In this document: one piece after another, positions 1 to 6,430 of the stretch | Position numbering within the stretch: the first letter of the stretch is position 1 | Layout: each line of letters begins with the position of its first letter | Assembly (NCBI GenBank): GCA_025350445.1 | Contig: JANXXV010000318.1 | Coordinates: forward strand, 1 to 10,031 | Source of the DNA: Bryobacteraceae bacterium | GTDB taxonomy: Bacteria; Acidobacteriota; Terriglobia; Bryobacterales; Bryobacteraceae | Reading direction: 5' to 3' | Length of the DNA: 10,031 nt | Notes under the pieces: generated by a model | What the model saw: the letters and a program-made list of their open reading frames with translations, nothing else | Databases searched by the model: none | What the model was told of the DNA's origin: nothing | Made by a program: the position numbers and the translations under genes

Positions 1-422
1 GTGCCGGCGTTGAAGTAGAGTTCCGCGAAGTTCGGGTGATACGCAAAGATGAGCGCGGCCAGTAGCGCGGTTTCGCGGGCAGGGGTGACTGCGGTTGCAA
101 GTTTGTATACGAGGTAGATATTCAGCAGCAGCAGCGCGAAGCAGCCGAGGTGAAATGCAAGCGGGTGAAAGCCGGCGATTGCGTAGATTGTGCGGTAGAA
201 GATGGCGCCGAGCGGCCGATACGATCCGGACCAGAAGGTGAGATTGTCGCGCAGCAGTCCGAGGAAGGAATGATCCATCGACCAATACATGTTCATCAGG
301 TCGTCGGTGCCGAAGTATGCCAGGACGCCGCGGCCGGCGAATTGAAGAAAGTAACCTACGATGATGACTGCGGACGCAGCTATCCTGGCGCTTCGGAGAC
401 CGAAGTATCTATTGCTTGTCAT
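1..422 (-). CDS. GT39/PMT-like multi-spanning membrane glycosyltransferase, N-terminal part
   Basis: This frame is open from an ATG at 422-420 to the left edge, giving 140 complete codons; the C-terminus is outside the window. A first hydrophobic segment lies at about residues 13-28. It is followed by a paired acidic site, GTDD, with D40 and D41, placed as in the first periplasmic loop of GT39/PMT-type (GT-C fold) glycosyltransferases. Next come SYRPLGAIFYR (67-77) and hydrophobic segments at about 80-106 and 118-128. GT-C enzymes use a polyprenyl-phosphate sugar donor, and the acidic pair binds metal or catalyses. The ATG is the first usual start after an in-frame TGA about 40 bases upstream; no strong Shine-Dalgarno is seen. 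The gene follows a degenerate toxin-antitoxin pair and is separated from it by 254 bases, so it probably has its own promoter. The membrane glycosyltransferase-like class is fairly secure; the sugar, the acceptor and the exact family are not. Confidence 0.7.
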   Translation of the reverse strand, partial: MTSNRYFGLRSARIAASAVIIVGYFLQFAGRGVLAYFGTDDLMNMYWSMDHSFLGLLRDNLTFWSGSYRPLGAIFYRTIYAIAGFHPLAFHLGCFALLLLNIYLVYKLATAVTPARETALLAALIFAYHPNFAELYFNAG

Positions 423-676
423 TTGCTGGAGTCTGATACCAAGAGCCGGACGCAGCTGGTTTCAACTACACCGGTTGCATATTTGGGAACCGGGCAGCCT
501 TGCTTTCGGCTCCGGACGGCCGCGCTGCTCCTTACCGGAAGCGGGCACAGGCGGGCGGCCTTAGAGTGGATCGGTGGTTGCTGGAACCCGCCGGGCGGAA
601 GGCGTACTCCGCCGATTCTCCATCAGGCGCCATTTGTGTGCCGCGGCCGCCAGTCTCACGGTTGGACGACACTACA
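423..676. other. Intergenic spacer, no recognisable gene
   Basis: I see no convincing coding frame on either strand here. The longer plus-strand frames crossing it are shadows of the minus-strand genes on both sides. One perfect 6-bp hairpin lies at 594-613 (GGCGGA, 8-base loop, TCCGCC), without a T-tract in either direction. The spacer presumably holds the promoter of the glycosyltransferase-like gene starting at 422, but I cannot identify a clear -35/-10 pair. Confidence 0.5.
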
Positions 677-1020
677 CTAAGGCGACTGGTTTAATGCCGT
701 TTTGATGCCGCGCATTGCCTTGTGGAAAGGAGGGAGATCTCTCGCGGCCACATTCCAGACTGTCTCAAAGTCCACTTCAAAATAGTCACGCACCAGGAGG
801 CGTCGCATGCCGGCTATCGACGTCCGGGTGATCTCCGGGTGCCGCTCCTTATGCGGCTCGTCAATCCGCCGCGTCGTCTCGCACAGAACCCGAAGGTTGC
901 GAACGATTGCGACCTGGAGCGTACGCGAGGCAAAAACAGCATCCCGGCCCGGCGCCGAATCCTCGGCGATTCCGCCAATGCACGCTATGACATGTTGGAC
1001 ATAGCGTGCTGCGATTTCAA
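677..1020 (-). pseudogene. HEPN-domain (HepT/DUF86-type) toxin, degenerate and without a usual start
   Basis: The minus-strand frame ending in TAG at 679-677 encodes a recognisable HepT/DUF86 HEPN domain of about 113 residues: AARYVQHVIA at the start, VAIVRNLRVL in the middle, then HPEITRTSIAGMRRLL, DYFEVDFETVWN and ARDLPPF near the end. Active HepT RNases carry R-x4-H-x-Y after the IAGMR signature. Here the stretch reads R-R-L-L-V-R-D-Y, so the Arg and the Tyr are kept but the catalytic His is Arg (codon CGT at 790-788). The frame opens after a TGA at 1057-1055 and has no ATG, GTG or TTG before the IAGM methionine. A TTG at 1020-1018 overlaps the stop of the preceding MNT gene in the usual coupled manner but is one base out of register with the HEPN frame. 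It is either a pseudogene, or a catalytically dead domain with an unusual start, or a sequencing indel. Confidence 0.75.
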
Positions 1021-1307
1021 ACCGGCACGGCTTCCCGGAGAACAGAATCGCGGATCAGAGGGCTCAACGAGCGGCGAATCACGATCTGTACGCGCCGTCC
1101 CAGCAGTTGCTCGAGGTCAGCGGCCAGGCTCGCAGGAAACCACGGCGTGGTCTCGCCAATCACGTCTATCAGGAGGTCCCCGTCGCTTTCGGGTGTTTCT
1201 TCTCCGCGTGCCACCGAACCGAAAAGCCGCACATTTCCGGCGCCATGGCGGGCAGCCATTCGCGGAATCTCGTCGCGATGCTCTCTGCTGCCCTGAGCGC
1301 CGCTCAT
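1017..1307 (-). CDS. MNT-domain nucleotidyltransferase (MntA-type antitoxin), probably impaired
   Basis: The 96-residue product has the minimal nucleotidyltransferase signature: GS at residues 30-31, then SVARGEETPESDGDLL with the D-x-D pair at D42 and D44. It ends in the family-typical LREAVPV. In MntA/HepT modules this protein adds AMP to a tyrosine of the HEPN toxin and so silences it. The third acidic residue of the fold, normally the Asp of an R-V-D-[VL]-V strand, appears to be Gln74 here (RRVQIV). It follows the methyltransferase by 61 bases and immediately precedes the HEPN frame, the usual gene neighbourhood. The ATG at 1307-1305 gives a normal-length N-terminal helix (REHRDEIPRMAARHGA); an ATG 4 bases further upstream is in another frame. 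The family call is secure; loss of activity is inferred from the missing acid and the damaged partner. Confidence 0.8.
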   Translation of the reverse strand: MSGAQGSREHRDEIPRMAARHGAGNVRLFGSVARGEETPESDGDLLIDVIGETTPWFPASLAADLEQLLGRRVQIVIRRSLSPLIRDSVLREAVPV

Positions 1308-1368
1308 TCATCCGTATTGGATCTTCAGGTAACAGAAATCGTGAAAGGGAGCGATGGCGGGACCGGTT

Positions 1369-2007
1369 TCAACTACACTGCCGCCACAATTCGGAAACGA
1401 GCAGCCCGGCTTCGGACTCAATAGCGCGTTCGAGGCGGAAGCCGTTAGCGGTGAGAATCGTGCGGTGATCGGGTAGCTTGCGTGCTCTCAGTCCGGTGGT
1501 GAATCTGAAAAATGCGTAGAGTAGCCGCAACCAGCATGTTGCGCGCAGTGCCGCGAAGCCGCGCTGTGGTTGGTGAAAATCGGAAACGATCCATGTCGCC
1601 TGTGTTGTGTGTCGGGCAATTCCGGCGATGAGGTGCACCAAGCCGGATTGATTGAAGCAGTCGAGGAAGAAGTGCGTGACGATTAGATCGTAGCCGTCAC
1701 CGGGAGGCGTCCAGTGCAGCGCGTCGGCTTGATGAAAACGGACGCGGGCGTGATGGCTTCCGGCTCGTCGCCTGGCGAGAGAAAGCATCTTCGCACTCGA
1801 ATCCACATAGTCCACCCCGGCTTCCGGATTTTGTTGGAGAAACAATTGGAGGAAGCGGCCGTCTCCTTCGCCGAGCATCAACGCGTGTTTGCACCCGGTG
1901 GTCCGCGGGAGGAATTCGAAGCGGCGGCGTTCGAGTTCGCGCCCGAATGCCGAGTACTCGAAGAAGCGATACCAACGGGCAATGGAGTCGCAATTCATTT
2001 CGCTCAT
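1369..2007 (-). CDS. Class I SAM-dependent methyltransferase
   Basis: The 212-residue product has a Rossmann-type methyltransferase core. Motif I is LMLGEGDGRFLQLF (about 43-56) with the glycine-rich SAM loop. D69 in VDYVDSSAKML is the likely acidic ribose-binding residue. D95 in HQADAL is the likely adenine-side residue, and YDLIVTHFFLDCF (106-118) is strand 4 with the post-motif region. The start is the ATG at 2007-2005, which overlaps the TGA of the upstream UbiA-like gene as ATGA, a classic sign of translational coupling; the open frame extends further upstream but would overlap that gene extensively. The C-terminal half has a hydrophobic stretch, CWLRLLYAFFRF (158-169), possibly a membrane-contacting surface. 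The coupling suggests it methylates the product or substrate of the membrane neighbour, perhaps a lipid or quinone-like molecule. The acceptor is unknown. Confidence 0.8.
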   Translation of the reverse strand: MSEMNCDSIARWYRFFEYSAFGRELERRRFEFLPRTTGCKHALMLGEGDGRFLQLFLQQNPEAGVDYVDSSAKMLSLARRRAGSHHARVRFHQADALHWTPPGDGYDLIVTHFFLDCFNQSGLVHLIAGIARHTTQATWIVSDFHQPQRGFAALRATCWLRLLYAFFRFTTGLRARKLPDHRTILTANGFRLERAIESEAGLLVSELWRQCS

Positions 2008-2840
2008 ACGAAGGGTAGAAACAGCAGCGGACTGCATAAGACGGTATCCGCCGCGACACGAAGTCCGTCGTGAGAGATGTTTGAAGAAAGCCGTGCCAGC
2101 AGCAGAAACGCCACGGCGCTTACGCCTTCGGAAAGATAGAGCGGCCTGTTTGAAGGGAACGGATTGAGCACGGCGAATAGGATCGCGATGGCCGCGACGA
2201 CAGCCGATGCGGCACTGAGGCGGGCGCCTATCCATTGCGTGGATGGATGCGGCGCGCCTGCCTCCCACTGGGCGATGGCGGCGCAGTTGAGCCAACATAG
2301 CGAGCAGAACAGCAGCAGCGGAACGGTCCAGAGCAACGCGGGATGTGGCGGGAAGGTCCAGACGTGGATGCATGTGCCTACGGAAAAAATGACCGCGACC
2401 GCCATTTCCTTGGGCCACCAGCGCTGCGTGAATTCAGGCGCGAGGTGTACCGCGCCGAAGTAAACGGCTACAATAGCGAGCATCGCGATGCCGTTGTGAA
2501 GTACGGGTTTCCGGATTCCGGTGAGGGCGCACCACGCGGCCAGCAATAGAGCGGCGAGCAGAACGGGAACTACCGTTCTCCAATGCTGGCGGTAGAAGCG
2601 GTGGCGGGCCGAGTGTCCGATGGCCCGGACGGCATCGAGCACGCGGTCGCTTGCATAAATCACCCAGACGGTGGCGGCTAAAGTAATTGCGGAGGCCTTG
2701 GTGGCGGGCACATGCAGTGTCCTGGTAAAAAGTTGTTGCCACAGAACGGCCACGATGGGCGCATCCAGACTGAGCAGATTGGCCCACAACCAGGGGCGCG
2801 CGCGGTTCGGACTAAAGCGCGTGCTGTTTGACGAGTGCAT
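2004..2840 (-). CDS. UbiA-superfamily-like polytopic membrane protein
   Basis: The 278-residue protein has about eight or nine hydrophobic segments (roughly 22-38, 47-63, 89-105, 117-133, 146-162, 169-186, 207-226, 236-250, 262-277). After the second lies YASDRVLDAVR (62-72), with D65 and D69 and a basic stretch (RHRFYRQHWR) following. This resembles the first Asp-rich motif and cytosolic loop of UbiA prenyltransferases. PKEMAVAVIFSVGT (143-156) resembles the segment before the second motif, but a canonical second D-x3-D motif is missing; the matching area reads LNCAAIAQWE (184-193). It may therefore be a divergent prenyltransferase or a non-catalytic relative. The chosen ATG overlaps the end of the enolase-superfamily gene by 29 bases; a TTG 48 bases downstream is an alternative. 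It is coupled to the methyltransferase at its 3' end. Confidence 0.6.
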   Translation of the reverse strand: MHSSNSTRFSPNRARPWLWANLLSLDAPIVAVLWQQLFTRTLHVPATKASAITLAATVWVIYASDRVLDAVRAIGHSARHRFYRQHWRTVVPVLLAALLLAAWCALTGIRKPVLHNGIAMLAIVAVYFGAVHLAPEFTQRWWPKEMAVAVIFSVGTCIHVWTFPPHPALLWTVPLLLFCSLCWLNCAAIAQWEAGAPHPSTQWIGARLSAASAVVAAIAILFAVLNPFPSNRPLYLSEGVSAVAFLLLARLSSNISHDGLRVAADTVLCSPLLFLPFV

Positions 2841-4011
2841 CGTTTAGCTCGATGCCAAAGCCCGGGGTATCAGGCAGAGACATACCGCCCCTCTGAAAGC
2901 GCTCCGGCGGATTCACCAGATCCCCACGCCACGGCACTTCGTTCCATTGATGTTCGAGGATCATGAAGTTCGGCAGATTGGCGCACCATTGCATACTGGC
3001 CGCGGTGGCGACCGGTCCGCTTGGGTTGTGCGGGGCTACCATCAGGCCGTCGAGTTCCGCCATGGCTGAGATCTTACGTCCCTCGGTCAATCCGCCGCAG
3101 TGCTTCACGTCGGGCATGATGACGTTGACTGCATGGTTGCTGCAAAGCGGCGCGAAGCCTTCCATGCCGAATAAGACCTCGCCGCCGGCCATCGGTTGCT
3201 TTATGGCAGCGCGGATCTTGAGAGTATCGTCTGTGCGCTGCGGAGGTACAGGCTCTTCGTACCAGGTGAGGTTTTGCGGTTCCAGGATGCGGGCAATATC
3301 GATGGCCTGCTTCACGTCGAAGTGACTGTGGCAATCGATCATCAGGTTGAGCGCCGGGCCGATGGCGCGGCGGATGGCTTCGACACAGGCTATGCCTTGT
3401 TCGGCGGTGACTTCCTTGGGGAAGCCGTCGAAGGGAGCGGCCTTGATGGTTCCGAAGCCTTCGGCGGCCGCTTGTTTGGCGAAGGCGGCGAAGCTCTCCG
3501 GCGAGCGTTGCGTGGTTACGCGATTGATGTTGGCGTAGAAGGGGATGGTGTCGCGAAGTTTTCCGCCGAACAGATCGTATACGGGCGCGCCTAGCGCTTT
3601 GCCTACCAGATCCCACTGGGCTTGCTCTATGGCGCTGAAGGCGGTTCTTACGGGAAGCGGTCCGTCCTTTGCAATAGCGCGGCCGCGCTGGCGGTAAGAT
3701 TCGATTTCGAATGGGGATTTGCCGCGGACCAGTTCGAAGAATTCGCCTAGTGTCGATTGGATGCGGGCTGCGTCCGTCGATTGTACTTTACCGCCGAATC
3801 CGTCGGAGGCTTCGCCCAGGCCTGTTAGGCCGGTGTTTGTGACGAGGCGGAGGAAGATCCATTTGGTCCGCGGTGTGGCGTTGACCAGGAAGATCTGCAT
3901 GCCGGTGATCTTTAGGTTGGCCTCGGCTGCGGAGAGGCGATGGGTTATGGGGGCGGCTGCTGCTGCAAAGCCTAGAAGAACACTGCGGCGCGTTGTGGCG
4001 GAGATTAGCAT
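2812..4011 (-). CDS. Tat-exported enolase-superfamily dehydratase/racemase (galactonate dehydratase-like)
   Basis: From the ATG at 4011-4009 the product is 399 residues. It begins with a Tat-like signal, TTRRSVLLGFAAAAAPITHRL (about 6-26), followed by an enolase N-terminal capping domain (from about 34) and a C-terminal barrel. Likely metal ligands are D226 (in IDCHSHF), E252 or E253 (YEEPVPP) and E278 (GGEVLFG). H228 and H328 (APHNPSGP) are the likely catalytic bases, and MPDVKHCGGLTE (299-310) is the typical barrel segment. The D-x-H with HNP/HCP-type histidine pattern resembles the galactonate dehydratase branch rather than classical mandelate racemases with a K-x-K. An upstream in-frame ATG would give 464 residues but would bury the signal at residue 70 and translate an intergenic repeat, so it was not chosen. 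A GAGGAA 11 bases upstream of the ATG supports this start. The substrate is probably an acid sugar, by family only. Confidence 0.8.
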   Translation of the reverse strand: MLISATTRRSVLLGFAAAAAPITHRLSAAEANLKITGMQIFLVNATPRTKWIFLRLVTNTGLTGLGEASDGFGGKVQSTDAARIQSTLGEFFELVRGKSPFEIESYRQRGRAIAKDGPLPVRTAFSAIEQAQWDLVGKALGAPVYDLFGGKLRDTIPFYANINRVTTQRSPESFAAFAKQAAAEGFGTIKAAPFDGFPKEVTAEQGIACVEAIRRAIGPALNLMIDCHSHFDVKQAIDIARILEPQNLTWYEEPVPPQRTDDTLKIRAAIKQPMAGGEVLFGMEGFAPLCSNHAVNVIMPDVKHCGGLTEGRKISAMAELDGLMVAPHNPSGPVATAASMQWCANLPNFMILEHQWNEVPWRGDLVNPPERFQRGGMSLPDTPGFGIELNDALVKQHAL

Positions 4012-4035
4012 GGCGGACTTGTTCCTCGTTAGAGA

Positions 4036-4071
4036 GCGCGACCAGGGGTCGCGCGCAGACGCGGGCGTCTG
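4036..4071. repeat. Two back-to-back perfect hairpins, part of a dispersed palindromic repeat
   Basis: Two perfect inverted repeats stand one base apart: 4036-4054 (GCGCGACC, AGG, GGTCGCGC; 8-bp stem) and 4056-4071 (CAGACG, CGGG, CGTCTG; 6-bp stem). They lie between the tandem repeat and the Shine-Dalgarno of the enolase-superfamily gene, inside its leader. The surrounding segment, 4031-4081 read on the minus strand, aligns over nearly 50 bases with 8742-8788 on the plus strand. The identical blocks are AGGTGGGG, CAGAC and the 14-base TGCGCGCGACCCCT. No T-tract follows, so an intrinsic terminator is unlikely. Confidence 0.8.
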
Positions 4072-4086
4072 GCCCCACCTCACATT

Positions 4087-4173
4087 GTTAGCAGTTTGAC
4101 TGGGCACTATGTTGGTAGCTTGGCTGGGCAATATGTTGGTAGTTTGACTGGGCACTATGTTGGTAGGTTGACT
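4087..4173. repeat. 24-bp tandem repeat, about 3.6 copies, in the leader of the enolase-superfamily gene
   Basis: Copies start at 4087, 4111, 4135 and 4159 (partial, about 15 bases). The shared core is GTTGGTAG, one variable base, TTG, a purine, then CTGGGCA with an A/T-rich end. The inner copies differ by only three or four bases, so expansion is recent or homogenised. The unit is a multiple of three, and the frame through it is open on the minus strand, which is why the downstream gene can appear 65 codons too long. The repeat lies in the 228 bases between the propeller gene stop and the enolase-superfamily start. Uninterrupted tandem copies without spacers exclude a CRISPR. Confidence 0.9.
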
Positions 4174-4239
4174 CCCAAGGAACTTATCGCGTTCCTTACC
4201 TGCCATGAGCTTCCCAAAGCTTCCCCGCTGGGCACTGTG

Positions 4240-6426
4240 TCAGCGCAGCACCGTTTTCTCCACGGTTTGGTTGTCGAATTCGTCGGAAACCCGCACTGCT
4301 ACTGTATGTTCACCCGGGGTGATGCCGTCCAGGGCGAGGGTGTAGTCGTGCTCTTTGGAGTCGGTCAGACGGGTGGTGGGTTGAACGGCCAGCCATTCCT
4401 TGCCGTCTACGGAATACTCGGCCTTGTCGATTACGCTTAGCGCGTCCTTCGCCTTCCAGCGCACCGTTACCTGAGCTCCATTGCGCGATCCAGCCAGGCC
4501 GGTGATTTGCGGCGGCGTGTTGTCTATTAGAAACGACGCGCCTTGGAGTTGATTGCTTAATGCCTGTCCCGGCGGATTGCCGGGAGCATCGGAGGCGGTG
4601 ACGCGCAGCAGGTATCTGCCGTCTGGAAATGCGGTGGAATCGAAGGTTAGGAATCGCTCCTTCACTTTATCGCGCAGCAGCTTCCATTCCGATTCGCCGT
4701 CGCCGCGGATCTCCACTTTGAATATCATCTCGTCGCCGTTGGCGTCGGCGACGGCCCAGCGCGCACCCATCTGTCCCTTCGCATATTGCAGAGTTGCGCT
4801 GGACTGGGAATCCACGGTTACGGGCGCTGAGGGCCGGCGATGCTGGCCCAGCGGCGGAAGCGTCAACGACTGGTTGATGCCGGCTAGGGGCGTGGAGGGT
4901 TGCGGGAACTTATAGTTTGCCGGAGTGACCTCTACTTCCTCGATCGTGGGGGCGATGTTCTTCGCCATATAAGCGATCTCTACTTCGGTCAGTTCCGGAG
5001 ACATGCCGGAGGCGCCCGATGCCAGCGTCGCGCGGTATTGGATGAAGCGGGCCGATGGCGAAGTAACGCGGCCTTTACCCACAGGCATCCAGGGACTCCA
5101 GTTCTTGTGCGGGCGGTCGAGGTTGCCGCTGCGTGTTTCGAACGCCACATTGCCGCCTTCGGTTTCGCCCTTCGATTCCAGACGGCCCCAATAGGAGAAG
5201 AATCCGACGTCGTAAGGATCGCTTTCATAGGTGCCTTGTTTTTCGATCCGCGGTCCGATTTGATAAACGTTGCCGATGTTGCCGGTGGCGGCGTAGAGCT
5301 TGCCGTTGGCTCCGCTCAACAGACTGGTGATCTGCGTGGGCAGCGCATTGATCAGCAGGGTGGATGAGATGCCTGAATCGATACGGTAGATTTTGCCCTT
5401 GTTGCCTGTGCCCAAAACCGGGTGGCCCTGCGCATCGAAGGCGATGGCGTAGACCACATCCTGCGCATGGGACCAGATCCTCCGGGCGAAGTTGTCCGTC
5501 TCAATTTTGTATAATTCGGACCCTCCGGAAATGGGGGGCGCGGATGGCGCGGGCGTGGGACTGCTGGTGGCGCTGGATACGCGCGCCATGGCAACAGGCG
5601 CGGCTGCCACCGCGGCAGGCGGTATGGAGATTTGCGGCGTCGGCGAAGAAGATCCGGCGGCTTTGTTGCCGACTCCGGCGGCGTAGATGGTACCGTCACT
5701 GGCAACGGCGACGGCGGTGATCTCGCGCTTGTTCGCCTGATGCAGAACAAAGCCTTCACCCGCGGGAGACACGCGAATCACCAGACCGCCCGGTTCGGTG
5801 CCGAGAATCACATTGCCGTTCGCGTCGATGGCCAGCGAACGCGCATGTGTTTCTTCGGTCTTGAAAAACACCGCGCCTTTTCCGTCTGGAGTGATGCGGT
5901 GCAACTCGCCCTGATCGCCGGTGGCGACGAAGAGGTTGCCCTTGCTATCGAACGCCATGCCCCAGATGTATTTCGAGTTGGGATCGTAGACTACTTCGGA
6001 CTTGCCGTCCGGACTGATGCGATAGACCTTGCCGTCGGGCGAGGTGGCGGCGAAGATGCGATCTTTGGCGTCAATGGCAAGCGCGTGAATTTCCATTCCC
6101 GGAAGCTCTGCCAGCGTCTTCGATTTTCCAGCCGCATCAATGACAAAGAGCCTCGCCTGCGAAGAACCCGAGCCGCCGCCGGCGGCATACAAGTTCCCTT
6201 TCGAGTCCTCGGCCAGCGCCCAGAGATAGGGCGTGGACGATGCCAGCAGTTCTTTGAAAACGGGCGCTAACGCCAGCCGGCCGTCGCTGCGGAGCGACAG
6301 ATTCTTCAGCGTTCCTTTTTCAAAATCAGCCTGCTCATTCTGTATCCAGAACCGCGTTTCGACGGCACGGCAAATCGGTGTCAGCGCCCCGAGGGCGAGT
6401 AGCAACGAAACAATTTTGGGGATCAA
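4240..6426 (-). CDS. Exported beta-propeller protein with C-terminal Ig-like domain
   Basis: The 728-residue product starts with a Sec signal peptide (IPKIVSLLLALGALTPICRA, about 2-21). Residues 60-390 contain repeated propeller blades of an NHL/SMP-30-like type, each with a D-x-[KN]-G-[NR]-[IVL] turn and a G-x-[IVL]-[YH]-R-I-[ST]-P-D-G strand; examples are at 75-80, 131-142, 161-182, 201-221 and 331-350. A Pro/Ala/Ser-rich stretch at about 256-302 is inserted between two blades. Residues 400-480 form a beta-rich region, and 640-728 an Ig/fibronectin-like domain beginning DNTPPQITGL. The start is TTG at 6426-6424, only 4 bases after the stop of the S55 gene, which points to coupling; no good Shine-Dalgarno is visible. 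It probably acts in the periplasm or at the surface. No catalytic residues are recognised, so a binding or scaffold role is as likely as an enzymatic one. Confidence 0.75.
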   Translation of the reverse strand: MIPKIVSLLLALGALTPICRAVETRFWIQNEQADFEKGTLKNLSLRSDGRLALAPVFKELLASSTPYLWALAEDSKGNLYAAGGGSGSSQARLFVIDAAGKSKTLAELPGMEIHALAIDAKDRIFAATSPDGKVYRISPDGKSEVVYDPNSKYIWGMAFDSKGNLFVATGDQGELHRITPDGKGAVFFKTEETHARSLAIDANGNVILGTEPGGLVIRVSPAGEGFVLHQANKREITAVAVASDGTIYAAGVGNKAAGSSSPTPQISIPPAAVAAAPVAMARVSSATSSPTPAPSAPPISGGSELYKIETDNFARRIWSHAQDVVYAIAFDAQGHPVLGTGNKGKIYRIDSGISSTLLINALPTQITSLLSGANGKLYAATGNIGNVYQIGPRIEKQGTYESDPYDVGFFSYWGRLESKGETEGGNVAFETRSGNLDRPHKNWSPWMPVGKGRVTSPSARFIQYRATLASGASGMSPELTEVEIAYMAKNIAPTIEEVEVTPANYKFPQPSTPLAGINQSLTLPPLGQHRRPSAPVTVDSQSSATLQYAKGQMGARWAVADANGDEMIFKVEIRGDGESEWKLLRDKVKERFLTFDSTAFPDGRYLLRVTASDAPGNPPGQALSNQLQGASFLIDNTPPQITGLAGSRNGAQVTVRWKAKDALSVIDKAEYSVDGKEWLAVQPTTRLTDSKEHDYTLALDGITPGEHTVAVRVSDEFDNQTVEKTVLR

Positions 6427-6430
6427 AGGG

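Noticed and set aside
150..680. Plus-strand 176-residue open frame
   Set aside because: It runs antisense to the glycosyltransferase-like gene, and its product has no domain-like pattern; it is a shadow frame of GC-rich DNA.
458..1378. A 14-base identity, GGTTTCAACTACAC, at 458-471 and 1365-1378
   Set aside because: One copy covers the methyltransferase stop, the flanks do not match, and a single 14-base match within 10 kb can occur by chance.
1369..2418. Longer 349-residue version of the methyltransferase
   Set aside because: The extra N-terminal part is Arg-rich and overlaps the UbiA-like gene in another frame; the ATGA overlap at 2004-2007 gives a normal domain start.
4087..4173. CRISPR array
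   Set aside because: The 24-bp units are directly adjacent with no spacers, and no cas genes are present.
4177..4195. Small inverted repeat AGGAAC/GTTCCT as a terminator of the propeller gene
   Set aside because: The stem is only 6 bp with a 7-base loop, and no T-tract follows on the minus strand.
2812..4206. Longer 464-residue version of the enolase-superfamily protein starting at 4206
   Set aside because: It would translate the 24-bp tandem repeat and the hairpins and place the Tat-like signal at residue 70; the ATG at 4011 has a Shine-Dalgarno and puts the signal at the N-terminus.
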